Shown piece by piece: positions 9,437 to 16,911 of a stretch of DNA of 64,000 bases (positions are counted from its first letter, which is position 1; each line of letters opens with the position of its first letter). The position numbers and the translations under genes are program-made. Origin of the DNA: Clostridia bacterium. GTDB taxonomy: Bacteria > Bacillota > Clostridia > Oscillospirales > RGIG5554. The notes beneath the pieces are model-generated. The model was not told the origin of the DNA. It did no database searches and was given only the letters and a program-made list of their open reading frames with translations. The stretch spans positions 1-64,000 of the forward strand of contig JAFWAE010000009.1 of NCBI GenBank assembly GCA_017507855.1, in the 5' to 3' direction.

Positions 9437-9465
9437 ATTATATCACACACATGTAAATGTTTCAA
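9437..9465 (-). promoter_or_regulatory. Promoter of the GH3-GH2 operon
   Basis: On the minus strand, TTGAAA and TATAAT are separated by exactly 17 bases, a near-consensus housekeeping promoter. No clear operator was recognised in the leader. Confidence 0.75.
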
Positions 9466-9596
9466 TATACTTTTTCAATTGGTAATAAGATATCACAAAA
9501 ACTCTATTTCTTCAACGAGATTTAACAAAGTCGCAGGTTCAAGACCAAAAGGTAAGGAAAAGGTGTAATGGTGAAAGAAGTCGCTTTTTACAAAAA

Positions 9597-9628
9597 ACAA
9601 AAAAGCCCTTGAAAATCAAGGACTTTTC
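9597..9628 (-). terminator. Terminator-like hairpin closing the hairpin array
   Basis: On the minus strand, AAAAGTCCTTG / CAAGGGCTTTT (one mismatch) is followed by a T-rich run. It is the far end of the structured segment that begins at the tRNA-Arg terminator. Confidence 0.65.
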
Positions 9629-9670
9629 GTGTTAGGGTGCAAATGCAACTTTCCGTTTGCGCGAAGGCAA

Positions 9671-9803
9671 CATCATTGATGCGAAGCATCACATCGTTGG
9701 CGCAGCCACATCGTTTTGTGTCCGCAAGCGGAATGATGTTTTTGCTTTGCAAAAAATGATGTTGACCGCAAGCGGTCAAACGATGTTGTGTCCTTGCGGA
9801 CAC
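9671..9803. repeat. Array of six small hairpins separated by an ACATCRTT spacer
   Basis: Six short stems lie in about 130 bases: GATGC-GAA-GCATC, GGC-GCA-GCC, TCCGC-AA-GCGGA, TTTTTGC-TTT-GCAAAAA, GACCGC-AA-GCGGTC and GTGTCC-TTGC-GGACAC. They are separated by copies of ACATCATT/ACATCGTT. The three left copies point one way and the three right copies are inverted (AATGATGT/AACGATGT), so the whole segment is a loose large palindrome. It has no protein-coding logic. I recall similar hairpin strings in intergenic regions of other Clostridia, so this may be a non-autonomous repetitive element; that link is from memory. Confidence 0.75.
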
Positions 9804-9809
9804 AAACAC

Positions 9810-9847
9810 AAAAAGAAAGACACGATTTTCATCGTGTCTTTCTTTTT
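9810..9847 (-). terminator. Terminator of tRNA-Arg
   Basis: A perfect 17-bp stem (AAAAAGAAAGACACGAT and complement) with a 4-nt loop starts directly after the tRNA CCA end on the minus strand. Confidence 0.85.
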
Positions 9848-9921
9848 GGCACCCCCAACAGGAATCGAACCTGTAACTAACCCTTAGGAGGGGTTTATTA
9901 TATCCATTTAACTATGGGGGC
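9847..9921 (-). tRNA. tRNA-Arg (anticodon CCU)
   Basis: A 75-nt cloverleaf can be drawn. Acceptor GCCCCCA pairs with TGGGGGT, the D arm is GTTA/TAAT, and the anticodon stem AACCC/GGGTT encloses the loop CTCCTAA, giving anticodon CCT. The T arm ACAGG-TTCGATT-CCTGT follows, and CCA is encoded. It reads AGG codons. It has its own promoter and terminator. Confidence 0.95.
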
Positions 9922-9959
9922 GGGAAGTGGGCAAGACGTATTGAGCTTGCTCACGGGGT

Positions 9960-9989
9960 ATTATACTGTAAAACTTTCTTTTTTGTCAA
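9960..9989 (-). promoter_or_regulatory. Promoter of tRNA-Arg
   Basis: TTGACA and TATAAT on the minus strand with an 18-base spacer, about 40 bases before the tRNA. It overlaps the 3' end of ruvX. Confidence 0.8.
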
Positions 9990-10417
9990 GAGTTTGAGGA
10001 GCTTTTGCGGTGTTTTCGCTCCAAATAATCTTGCAGAATGATCTCGGCAGAAAGGGTATCTACCACGTTTTTGCGCTTTTGCCCGAAAGTGCGCGTGTCC
10101 TGCAGAAAATGATGGGCGGAAACGGTGGTCAGCCGTTCATCGTAAAGCTCAATGGGCAGGGAAGTGTGTTCCTTAAGCTGTTCGATAAAACGGGCGGTTT
10201 TTTGCGCTCGAAAGCCGGCGCTTCCGTCCATGTTCAGGGGATTTCCCACTACGATCAGTTCTACTTGATGCTGTGCGGCCTTTTGAGCCACCTTTTTAGC
10301 CGTTTCGGCAATACATTTTTCATGGACGGTCTCCAAGCCCGAGGCAAGCGTTTCACTTGCATCACAAACAGCCAATCCTGTGCGGCTGTCTCCAAAGTCT
10401 ACTCCCAAGATCCTCAT
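9986..10417 (-). CDS. ruvX: Putative pre-16S rRNA nuclease / Holliday junction resolvase RuvX (YqgF)
   Basis: A 143-residue protein of the YqgF family, which trims the 5' end of 16S rRNA and has been proposed as a Holliday junction resolvase. The RNase H-like fold is visible: GVDFGDSRTGLAV with the first catalytic Asp, VVGNPLNMDGS, and DERLTT with the acidic residue. I start it at the ATG at 10417 (MRILGVDFG), not the upstream 10435, because this ATG overlaps the TGA of the preceding gene in an ATGA junction, with GGAAGGGAG upstream. It is the last gene of the crp-rodA-csaB-ruvX operon. Confidence 0.92.
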   Translation of the reverse strand: MRILGVDFGDSRTGLAVCDASETLASGLETVHEKCIAETAKKVAQKAAQHQVELIVVGNPLNMDGSAGFRAQKTARFIEQLKEHTSLPIELYDERLTTVSAHHFLQDTRTFGQKRKNVVDTLSAEIILQDYLERKHRKSSSNS

Positions 10418-12609
10418 AAGCTTTCTCCCTTCCAAAGTGCTTTTGCGGTCAGCCTTGCATTTTGCTCGGCCCGTGCCCTTAACGCGGCAATGTCCTCTTT
10501 TCTTGAGCTATAGGTGCTCAGGATCTCATCCAGCAGTTTGTAAAAGCCTTTGGCATCCATTTGTTCAATACGAATATCGGCCGGAATCTGTAGCTCCTGC
10601 AAAAAGCCATCTACCTTGGGATCGTAACAAATGCCGCAAACGGGGACGTCACAAAGCAACCCAAGCACCAAGGCGTGAAGCCTCATGGCTACCACACCGC
10701 TGCTTTGGCAAATCAGCTCCGTCAATGCCTTGGCTGTGTCAGCCTTTTGAATGCGGGAGGGAACATGTAGCAGGGAAGAGACCTTACGGCTGATTTCCTC
10801 ATCCACAGCATCCTGCATGGTCACAAATACCAGCTGTAGGTCTCGATCGCCGGCTACTTGATCCAATACCCAAGCCGTTTTTTCGACAAAGTCGGGGTCG
10901 GTATCCTTCCATTCGCGTAAGGACACCACTAAGTATGACGCTGCAGGAGCCTCTTGAGACGGTTTTTTCGGAGAAAGCGTTAACACCTCGTCGGCGGTTA
11001 AAAACACCTTTTGAGAGGGGATTTGAAGGCTTTCAAGCAATTCTACGGAATGGCTGTCTCGCAGGGTGATCAAAGTGGCTCTGCTCAGGGTCTTGCGAAT
11101 GCGGCGTAAATTTTTGCCGTGCTTTATCGGGCCGATTCCATTGGCATACAATACGGTCTTTTTGCGAAAAAACTGTGCGAAAGACAATAAAAAATTATAA
11201 TACAGCAAAGATTTTGTGCTGGTTCCGTCCTGCAACAGACTACCACCGCCAAACACAAGCGCCCGACTTCGCAAAATGCTGTTCATCACCGAGAAGGGAG
11301 CAAATCGGTTTTTGGCAAACACTCTCAGCTCGTTTAAGATGTCGGCATATTGGGCGCGGTGACTCATCAACAGGGCAATGCGGCATTGCGGACGATGAGC
11401 GCGTAGGTTTTTGATGACCTGCTGAAACAGAATATCGTCCCCAAGGTTGCGGTGGCCGTAATATCCGCAAAGGACCAGGTCGTAACGGCCACGCTTCCTG
11501 GTAGAGATCACTCGATCGTATACCCATTGGGCATCCAGGGACATGGTGTCCACGGAATAATGCTTCGCAATGGCCTTTCCCATGTCCTCCAGGGCTTGTT
11601 TAGGAAGGGACGTGGCTTGATGGAAGGCCTCTTTTAAATCCTGTAAATAGGGTTGAGAAAGCCCACGGCAGGTAAAATTATGCGCGTTAAAGCTTGACAG
11701 CTTTTCAGGGGTAACCGCCCCGCCGAACCCCGCATTGCCGAACAGCACTGTGGGACAACGGCAGCAAATAGCCTCCAAAGCAGAACGGGCCACCCCAACG
11801 AAGGCATCGGCCGTGTGTAAAAAACGCTCCACGTCGGCTCGGTTTCCCACGCTGACAAAGGCGTTACGGCCAAGCCGTTCATTCAGCCCTGCGGCAACTT
11901 GCCGAAGCTCCTCCAGCTTGCTTCCGCCGCCCACCCAAATCAGCGTGGTGTCGGTATCGAAAATTTCCTCAAAATGATGGGCCAGATACATGGCGGGAAC
12001 ACAGGCATCTTCATCCAGGCGGCTGACGCCCACGACCAGTTTGGATTCGCGGGGAAGATGCAGTTCCTCCAGTAAGGAGAGATCCTTTTCTCCCTTGGAA
12101 AAACGCACCCCGTCGATCCCGTTTACCGTAACACGGATCTTAGATTCGGGACAACGGTATTCCTCCAGCAAGTACTGCTTTAGGTCCTCGCTGACCGCCA
12201 ATTGGTATTCCCCCCAATGGGTCAAAAAGCGCAGCAAAGGAGTTACCTCGTACCGCCCATGCACGGTTGTCACCAAAGGGTATTTTCCCAAGGGGTCTGC
12301 CAAGCGGCAGGCCAGGGCGGGAATACGGGCGTGAGCGTGAACCACATCGGGCTTCAGGCGCTTGAAAACACGGCGCAAAGCCAGGGCACAACGCAACAGG
12401 GTGGCGGGACTGTGTACGTCCAACGGGCATGAAATATGCTCGATCCCGCAAGCGGTAAGCTTATCTGCCAAAATTCCTCCCGCAGATACCACGCTGACAC
12501 GGTGTCCGGCACGTTGCAAAGCCAACGCCAACTCTACGATATGGGTTTCGGCTCCCCCCAGGCGCAGACTCATAGCCGCAAGCAAAATATGTTTGTTCGA
12601 CATTTTCAA
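10414..12609 (-). CDS. csaB: Fusion of a GT4 glycosyltransferase and polysaccharide pyruvyl transferase CsaB
   Basis: A 731-residue two-domain protein. Residues 1-370 form a GT-B glycosyltransferase of family 4: SLRLGGAETHIVELA at the start, DVVHAHARIPAL, VTTVHGRYE, VVGVSRLDED and WVGGGS. Residues 380-731 form a CsaB-type pyruvyl transferase: DLVLCGYYGHRNLGDDILF, ALVFGGGSLLQDGTS, YANGIGPI and GVVAMRLHALVLGLL. CsaB adds pyruvate ketals to the secondary cell-wall polymer that anchors SLH-domain proteins. Most CsaB proteins are single-domain, so the fusion suggests that sugar transfer and pyruvylation are coupled. I keep the TTG start at 12609 because AGGAGG lies 9 bases upstream; an ATG follows 6 bases later. 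Confidence 0.9.
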   Translation of the reverse strand: MKMSNKHILLAAMSLRLGGAETHIVELALALQRAGHRVSVVSAGGILADKLTACGIEHISCPLDVHSPATLLRCALALRRVFKRLKPDVVHAHARIPALACRLADPLGKYPLVTTVHGRYEVTPLLRFLTHWGEYQLAVSEDLKQYLLEEYRCPESKIRVTVNGIDGVRFSKGEKDLSLLEELHLPRESKLVVGVSRLDEDACVPAMYLAHHFEEIFDTDTTLIWVGGGSKLEELRQVAAGLNERLGRNAFVSVGNRADVERFLHTADAFVGVARSALEAICCRCPTVLFGNAGFGGAVTPEKLSSFNAHNFTCRGLSQPYLQDLKEAFHQATSLPKQALEDMGKAIAKHYSVDTMSLDAQWVYDRVISTRKRGRYDLVLCGYYGHRNLGDDILFQQVIKNLRAHRPQCRIALLMSHRAQYADILNELRVFAKNRFAPFSVMNSILRSRALVFGGGSLLQDGTSTKSLLYYNFLLSFAQFFRKKTVLYANGIGPIKHGKNLRRIRKTLSRATLITLRDSHSVELLESLQIPSQKVFLTADEVLTLSPKKPSQEAPAASYLVVSLREWKDTDPDFVEKTAWVLDQVAGDRDLQLVFVTMQDAVDEEISRKVSSLLHVPSRIQKADTAKALTELICQSSGVVAMRLHALVLGLLCDVPVCGICYDPKVDGFLQELQIPADIRIEQMDAKGFYKLLDEILSTYSSRKEDIAALRARAEQNARLTAKALWKGESL

Positions 12610-12623
12610 GGTTTGCGCCCTCC

Positions 12624-13781
12624 TTAACGAAATTCTTCTTCTCCTACGGTGTATTCGTAGAAATATTCATCCCGCCTGGCATTGACAGAGAGCACCACAC
12701 CTACGCCCAGAAAAACGCTGACGATGGAGGAGCCTCCGTAGCTGAAAAAGGGAAGGGTAATGCCGATAACGGGGAAAACGGCTAAACACATGGCAATGTT
12801 ACAAAGGATCTGAAAGGTCAGCATGCCGAAAATTCCGGCGCAAAGCAAGCGTCCCATCATATTTTTAGCCATAATGGCACTGTAGGCAATTTTTCCGCAG
12901 ATGAGCAGCAACAGCAAAATAATGGCTGCCGTTCCCACAAAACCAAGGTCCTCGCCTGCGGCGGCAAAGATAAAGTCGGTATGCTGGGCGAAAAGGGCTC
13001 CCTTTTGTACATGGGGCCCCTGCATATACCCATAGCCCGTGGTTCCTCCGGCGCCGATCATCATTTCGCTGAGCAGTGCTTGATATCCATAGCCGGAAGG
13101 GTCGCCCTGAGGGTAGAAGCCGTAAATAATACGCTGTTGCTGATAAGGCTTTAAAAAGTTCCACAAAACGGGAGCTGTAGCACCAACTACGGCAAAAGCG
13201 CCTAAAAAATAGAAAATATTTAAACCGGCCGCAAAAAGCATCGTTAATACGATAAACACAAAGACCAGGGCGGTTCCCAGGTCCCCCTGCAGGGCCACCA
13301 AGCCCATAATCACGCCGGCATGCACTCCGAGACCAAGTAGGCCGACAATGCTGTTTACCCGCTCCTTCAAGCGACTTAAATGACAGGCAAAGGTAAACAC
13401 AAAGGCGATCTTGACCATTTCAGACGGCTGAACGCCTAATTCAAAGCCACCCAATTTAAAGCGGATCCAGCTTTGGTTTCCCGTTTCCTCGCCGCCCGTC
13501 CCCATGATCAACGTAGCTCCCAACAGAGCCACGGAAACAGCCATGAAGATCCAAAACAGCTTTTTTAGACGGTCGTAGTCGATAAAAGCCATGATCAGGG
13601 CGCAAACCAGCCCCAAAAACAGGCCAATTCCCTGTACCAATACGTATTTGTTGCTGCCCGTGTAAGCCGTTGCACTGTGGATGATGACCATCCCATAGGC
13701 AGAAGCGGTCAGGCAAAGAAACAGCAAAATTTTATCCAAACGGGCCCAGTAAAGGGCCAAAGCTTCTTTCAAGGCTTTCAT
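12624..13781 (-). CDS. rodA: Peptidoglycan polymerase of the RodA/FtsW/SpoVE family
   Basis: A 385-residue polytopic membrane protein with about ten hydrophobic segments. Family signatures include SATAYTGSNKYVLVQ, FELGVQPSEMVKIAFV, LVALQGDLGTALVFVFIV, EDLGFVGTAAI and the C-terminal PFFSYGGSSIV. SEDS proteins polymerise lipid II together with a class B penicillin-binding protein. RodA (elongation) is favoured over FtsW because no division genes are nearby, but SpoVE cannot be excluded. The ATG overlaps the crp stop by ATGA, so translation is coupled to the regulator gene. Confidence 0.9.
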   Translation of the reverse strand: MKALKEALALYWARLDKILLFLCLTASAYGMVIIHSATAYTGSNKYVLVQGIGLFLGLVCALIMAFIDYDRLKKLFWIFMAVSVALLGATLIMGTGGEETGNQSWIRFKLGGFELGVQPSEMVKIAFVFTFACHLSRLKERVNSIVGLLGLGVHAGVIMGLVALQGDLGTALVFVFIVLTMLFAAGLNIFYFLGAFAVVGATAPVLWNFLKPYQQQRIIYGFYPQGDPSGYGYQALLSEMMIGAGGTTGYGYMQGPHVQKGALFAQHTDFIFAAAGEDLGFVGTAAIILLLLLICGKIAYSAIMAKNMMGRLLCAGIFGMLTFQILCNIAMCLAVFPVIGITLPFFSYGGSSIVSVFLGVGVVLSVNARRDEYFYEYTVGEEEFR

Positions 13782-14488
13782 GCTCTGTTCTCCGCAAAAA
13801 TAGTTTCAAGCTGCTCTTGTAGTGCCGTTTCGTTTAAGATCTTATAAGATCTGCCTGCCGTTTCAATCAGTCCGTCGCGGCACATTTGGGAAATCGTACG
13901 GGAAAGGGCTGAACGATTGGCCCCTAAAAAAACAGCCAGTGCCGTTTGATTATAAGGCAGGGTAAAGGTGTTGTGGCCAAATTGCTTTTTGCAATCCAGC
14001 AAAAAAGCCGTCATGCGGGCGCGCAGGCTTTTGATGGTCAGATAATGGACCTTTCTCGTCATTAACTGAAGCTTTTCGGCCAGCAGGCCTGTAAAATTTT
14101 TTCTTAACTGTACGTGTTCCGGGCATTGGTTGGAACAGCCTCCCATAAGCAGGTCATAGCGCAACAACAAAACGCGGGTTCCGGCCGCGGCCTTTAGACG
14201 GCAGGGCATCGGACGCTCTGTGGCGACCGTGGCTTCGCCGAAGACATCGCCGATCTCCACCCGCGCCAAAAGACGGACGTTTCCGCTTTTGTCCACTTCT
14301 TCATAAGCCATTTTTCCGGCCAAAAGAAGCCCGAAAAACGGATATGCTTCTCCTGGCTCTGCCAAAATGGTATCTTGCTCGTAGACCGGCATTTTCCCTT
14401 GCAGACAATGCACCAGTTTTTCTGCTTTTTCACCGCTGATGTTTTTGAAAAGGGGAGAAGCGGCCAAAAGGATCTTCTGTATCGGCAA
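13778..14488 (-). CDS. Crp/Fnr-family transcriptional regulator
   Basis: A 236-residue regulator from the TTG at 14488, chosen because AGGTGG lies 7 bases upstream; the longer open frame to 14563 runs through the promoter and operator. Residues 10-115 form the cyclic-nucleotide-binding-like beta roll (VEIGDVFGEATVATERPMP). The C-terminal winged helix has AVFLGANRSALSRTISQM. GGCSNQCPEH precedes the long dimer helix, as in several clostridial members, and the cysteines might sense redox state or a metal (inference). It is the first gene of an operon with rodA and csaB, so it may tune envelope synthesis or simply regulate itself through the palindrome at 14507-14520. Confidence 0.88.
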   Translation of the reverse strand: MPIQKILLAASPLFKNISGEKAEKLVHCLQGKMPVYEQDTILAEPGEAYPFFGLLLAGKMAYEEVDKSGNVRLLARVEIGDVFGEATVATERPMPCRLKAAAGTRVLLLRYDLLMGGCSNQCPEHVQLRKNFTGLLAEKLQLMTRKVHYLTIKSLRARMTAFLLDCKKQFGHNTFTLPYNQTALAVFLGANRSALSRTISQMCRDGLIETAGRSYKILNETALQEQLETIFAENRA

Positions 14489-14506
14489 ATTAAAACCACC
14501 TAAAAA

Positions 14507-14520
14507 GTTGCTACAGCAAC
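14507..14520. promoter_or_regulatory. Palindromic operator candidate in the crp leader
   Basis: The 14-base near-perfect palindrome GTTGCTACAGCAAC (6-bp arms) lies between the -10 box and the TTG start of the Crp/Fnr gene. Binding there would block the polymerase, so autorepression is the natural reading. It is not a classical CRP or FNR site. It could also form a small hairpin in the mRNA. Confidence 0.5.
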
Positions 14521-14534
14521 ATTGTTTTTTCTTT

Positions 14535-14563
14535 ATTATAGTATAATACCTTTGTAAAAGCAA
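14535..14563 (-). promoter_or_regulatory. Promoter of the crp-rodA-csaB-ruvX operon
   Basis: TTGCTT and TATAAT on the minus strand with a 17-base spacer, immediately upstream of the palindrome. Confidence 0.7.
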
Positions 14564-14592
14564 TAGGTTTGATCAAAATATTTACAATGAAC

Positions 14593-14637
14593 AAAAAAGC
14601 GAAAAATTACCCGTGATGGGCAAATTTTCGCTTTTTT
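14593..14637 (-). terminator. Terminator of the lysine operon
   Basis: The stem AAAAAAGCGAAAATTT / AATTTTTCGCTTTTTT with an inner loop lies 25 bases after the ACT-protein stop, with T-runs on both strands. Confidence 0.8.
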
Positions 14638-14661
14638 CGGTTTGGAGCAGTTCTTAGAGGA

Positions 14662-15150
14662 TCACGCCTGCACGAATTTATCGGTCAGCTCGCCGAACAC
14701 GCTCGTTAAAGCGGGGCGAATTCGCATAAAATCGTGGGAATTGATAATGCAGGTAATGCTGAACAGGGAGGTAGTGATCAGCACGGGTTCGGTTTCGTTA
14801 TCCAAGAAGAAGCGAAGGACTTTAGCCGCCACACCGGGCGTATCGCTCATTTTTTCGCCGAAAAACGTCAGCTTTACGTTTTGAGAGTTCATTTCGGTGC
14901 GCAGGTCTTGGCAGATATTTCGCATGGCAGAGGTGGTTTTCAGCACACCGGCCACTTCGGCATCATCCGCCGTAAAAGAAACGCGCACGCTTCTGTCCAT
15001 GGGGGCACTTTGAGAGATCATGTCTACGTTGACATCGTTTTCGGAAAGGCTTTCGAAGTACTTGGTGATAAATTCGCGTTGTGCGGCTTTAGCTGTCAGC
15101 GTCACCACAGTCACATCCATCAGGTAAGATACTCGGGTAATGGTTTCCAT
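14662..15150 (-). CDS. Free-standing ACT-domain protein similar to the aspartokinase regulatory region
   Basis: A 162-residue protein with two ACT-like halves, resembling only the C-terminal part of aspartokinase. TYPICAL elements are NVDMISQSAP, VRVSFTADDAEV, and SDTPGVAAKVLRFFLD followed by ITCIINSHDF, where aspartokinases bind lysine or threonine. The catalytic kinase domain is absent, and the gene has its own AAGGAGG and ATG. It is the last gene of the asd-dapA-dapB operon under the lysine riboswitch. It may act as a detached regulatory subunit for an aspartokinase encoded elsewhere, like the beta subunit made from B. subtilis lysC (inference). Confidence 0.82.
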   Translation of the reverse strand: METITRVSYLMDVTVVTLTAKAAQREFITKYFESLSENDVNVDMISQSAPMDRSVRVSFTADDAEVAGVLKTTSAMRNICQDLRTEMNSQNVKLTFFGEKMSDTPGVAAKVLRFFLDNETEPVLITTSLFSITCIINSHDFMRIRPALTSVFGELTDKFVQA

Positions 15151-15183
15151 GTTCTTGTTCCTCCTTGATCTGGGGAAGATCGT

Positions 15184-15954
15184 TTAAAAATTTGTTAAGG
15201 TCTCTTCGACCAATTGGTCCATGTTGTACATACCTGCCGGCTTGTCAGCAACGAAACAGGCCGCACGCAAAGCCCCTGCCGCAAATACGTTGCGACTTTG
15301 GGCGTTATGATGCAGGCTGATCGTTTCGTCCACCCCGGCGAAAAGCACCTCGTGGTCACCGACGATGGTACCGCCGCGAATGCTGGAAATGCCAATCTCG
15401 TGCTTGGAACGCGCCTGGTGAAGAGAATGGCGCTCGTACGTGTAGACAGGCTGTTGGGAAAGGGAAGAGGCTGCCGCATCTGCCAGCATTAAAGCCGTGC
15501 CGCTGGGCGCGTCTACCTTTTGGTTATGGTGCCGTTCAATGACCTCAATGTCATAATCATCCCCCAATACGGCGGCACAGCGCTTCACCAAATGGCTTAC
15601 TACCGCCACGCCAAGGGACATATTGGCACTGAAAAAGACGGGAACCGAGGCCGCCGCTTTTTTCAGCAGTTCCCGTTGCTCGGGTGAATGGCCGGTAGTG
15701 GCTATCACTGCGGGGACATTGTAGGAAACGGCAAATTTTAAGGTAGACATTAAACTGGAGGGTCTGGAAAAATCCACAATCACATCCGGCTTTTCGCGGC
15801 ATTCTTCAATCGTGGTAAAAACGGGAAAAGCAGCAGTGTTTTCCGAGAAAAGGTCAACCCCGGCCACAATGCGAAACTGCTCGTTTTGACGGCATAATTC
15901 CGTAATGACACGGCCCATTTTGCCGTTGCAACCCACCAAAAGGATGTTTAACAT
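15184..15954 (-). CDS. dapB: 4-hydroxy-tetrahydrodipicolinate reductase
   Basis: A 256-residue NAD(P)H-dependent enzyme that reduces the DapA product to tetrahydrodipicolinate on the way to diaminopimelate and lysine. The Rossmann start is LLVGCNGKMGRVI. The catalytic signature IEVIERHHNQKVDAPSGTAL carries the active-site histidines and lysine. Length matches the family. It lies 33 bases downstream of dapA in the riboswitch-controlled operon. Confidence 0.96.
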   Translation of the reverse strand: MLNILLVGCNGKMGRVITELCRQNEQFRIVAGVDLFSENTAAFPVFTTIEECREKPDVIVDFSRPSSLMSTLKFAVSYNVPAVIATTGHSPEQRELLKKAAASVPVFFSANMSLGVAVVSHLVKRCAAVLGDDYDIEVIERHHNQKVDAPSGTALMLADAAASSLSQQPVYTYERHSLHQARSKHEIGISSIRGGTIVGDHEVLFAGVDETISLHHNAQSRNVFAAGALRAACFVADKPAGMYNMDQLVEETLTNF

Positions 15955-15987
15955 AGCGGTACCTTGTTCCTTCCTGTGGCTTGCCCT

Positions 15988-16872
15988 TTACAGCAAGCCG
16001 AATTCTTTCATGCTTTGTGCAAGCTTTTCACGATTGGCCGCAGTCATTTCCACCAAAGGCAAGCGGGGAATACCTACGTTCATCCCCAACAGATTCATGG
16101 CCGCTTTTACGGGAATGGGATTTACCTCTGAAAAAAGATTGGCGATCAAAGCAGACATTTGCACCTGTAAGGCGGCGGCTTCGGCGATTTTTCCGTCAAA
16201 CCAAAGCTTGCAAAGCTTAACCATGGCGGCTGGGCAAAGATTGGCTGCCACGGAAATAACGCCCTTAGCTCCCAGAGAAAGCATGGGAACGGTCAGCTCA
16301 TCACTGCCGCTGTAAACAAAATATTCTTTGCCTGCACGATGCATGGTCTCAGCCACGGAAGCCATATTCCCGTTGGCCTCCTTCAAACCAATGATGTTGG
16401 GATGAGCTGCCAAGCGTGCATTGGTGGCGGGAAGAATATTCAGCCCCGTTCGGGAGGGAACATTATAGGTGATCAACGGCAGATCCACGCGGTCTGCAAT
16501 GTAAGTGTAGTGGGCCACCAGGCCGTCCTGCGTGGTCTTGTTATAATAGGGGGTGACCACAAGCAGGGCATCCGCCCCGGCTTGCTTGGCAAACAAAGAC
16601 ATCTCCAGGGCTGATTGGGTGCAATTGCTTCCCGTGCCCGCAATGACGGGTACGCGACCGTTGGTTTTTTCAATAATAAAACGAATAACCTGCTTTTTTT
16701 CCTCCGTGCTCATGGTGGCGGTTTCCGCCGTGGTCCCGCAGGCAACGATGGCTTGCGTGCCGTTTTCCAACTGCCATTCTACAAGCTCGGCAATTTTATT
16801 AAAATCAATCCCGCTGTCTGTAAAAGGGGTGATCAATGCCACGGCACTGCCTGTAAACACAGGTGTCTTCAT
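15988..16872 (-). CDS. dapA: 4-hydroxy-tetrahydrodipicolinate synthase
   Basis: A 294-residue class I aldolase-type barrel that condenses pyruvate with aspartate semialdehyde. ACGTTAETATMS near residue 45 carries the Thr-Thr pair, YNVPSRTG supplies the catalytic tyrosine, and IIGLKEANGNM contains the Schiff-base lysine. AGGAGG lies 8 bases before the ATG. It sits between asd and dapB in the lysine operon. Confidence 0.96.
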   Translation of the reverse strand: MKTPVFTGSAVALITPFTDSGIDFNKIAELVEWQLENGTQAIVACGTTAETATMSTEEKKQVIRFIIEKTNGRVPVIAGTGSNCTQSALEMSLFAKQAGADALLVVTPYYNKTTQDGLVAHYTYIADRVDLPLITYNVPSRTGLNILPATNARLAAHPNIIGLKEANGNMASVAETMHRAGKEYFVYSGSDELTVPMLSLGAKGVISVAANLCPAAMVKLCKLWFDGKIAEAAALQVQMSALIANLFSEVNPIPVKAAMNLLGMNVGIPRLPLVEMTAANREKLAQSMKEFGLL

Positions 16873-16911
16873 ATAGGGTTCCTCCTGTAAAAAATTAAGG
16901 GGTAGAGGCTT

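Noticed and set aside
9657-9887. A 76-codon plus-strand frame ending in PPTGIEPVTNP
   Set aside because: It reads through the hairpin array, the tRNA terminator and the antisense of tRNA-Arg; this C-terminal string is a well-known artefact of translated tRNA genes.
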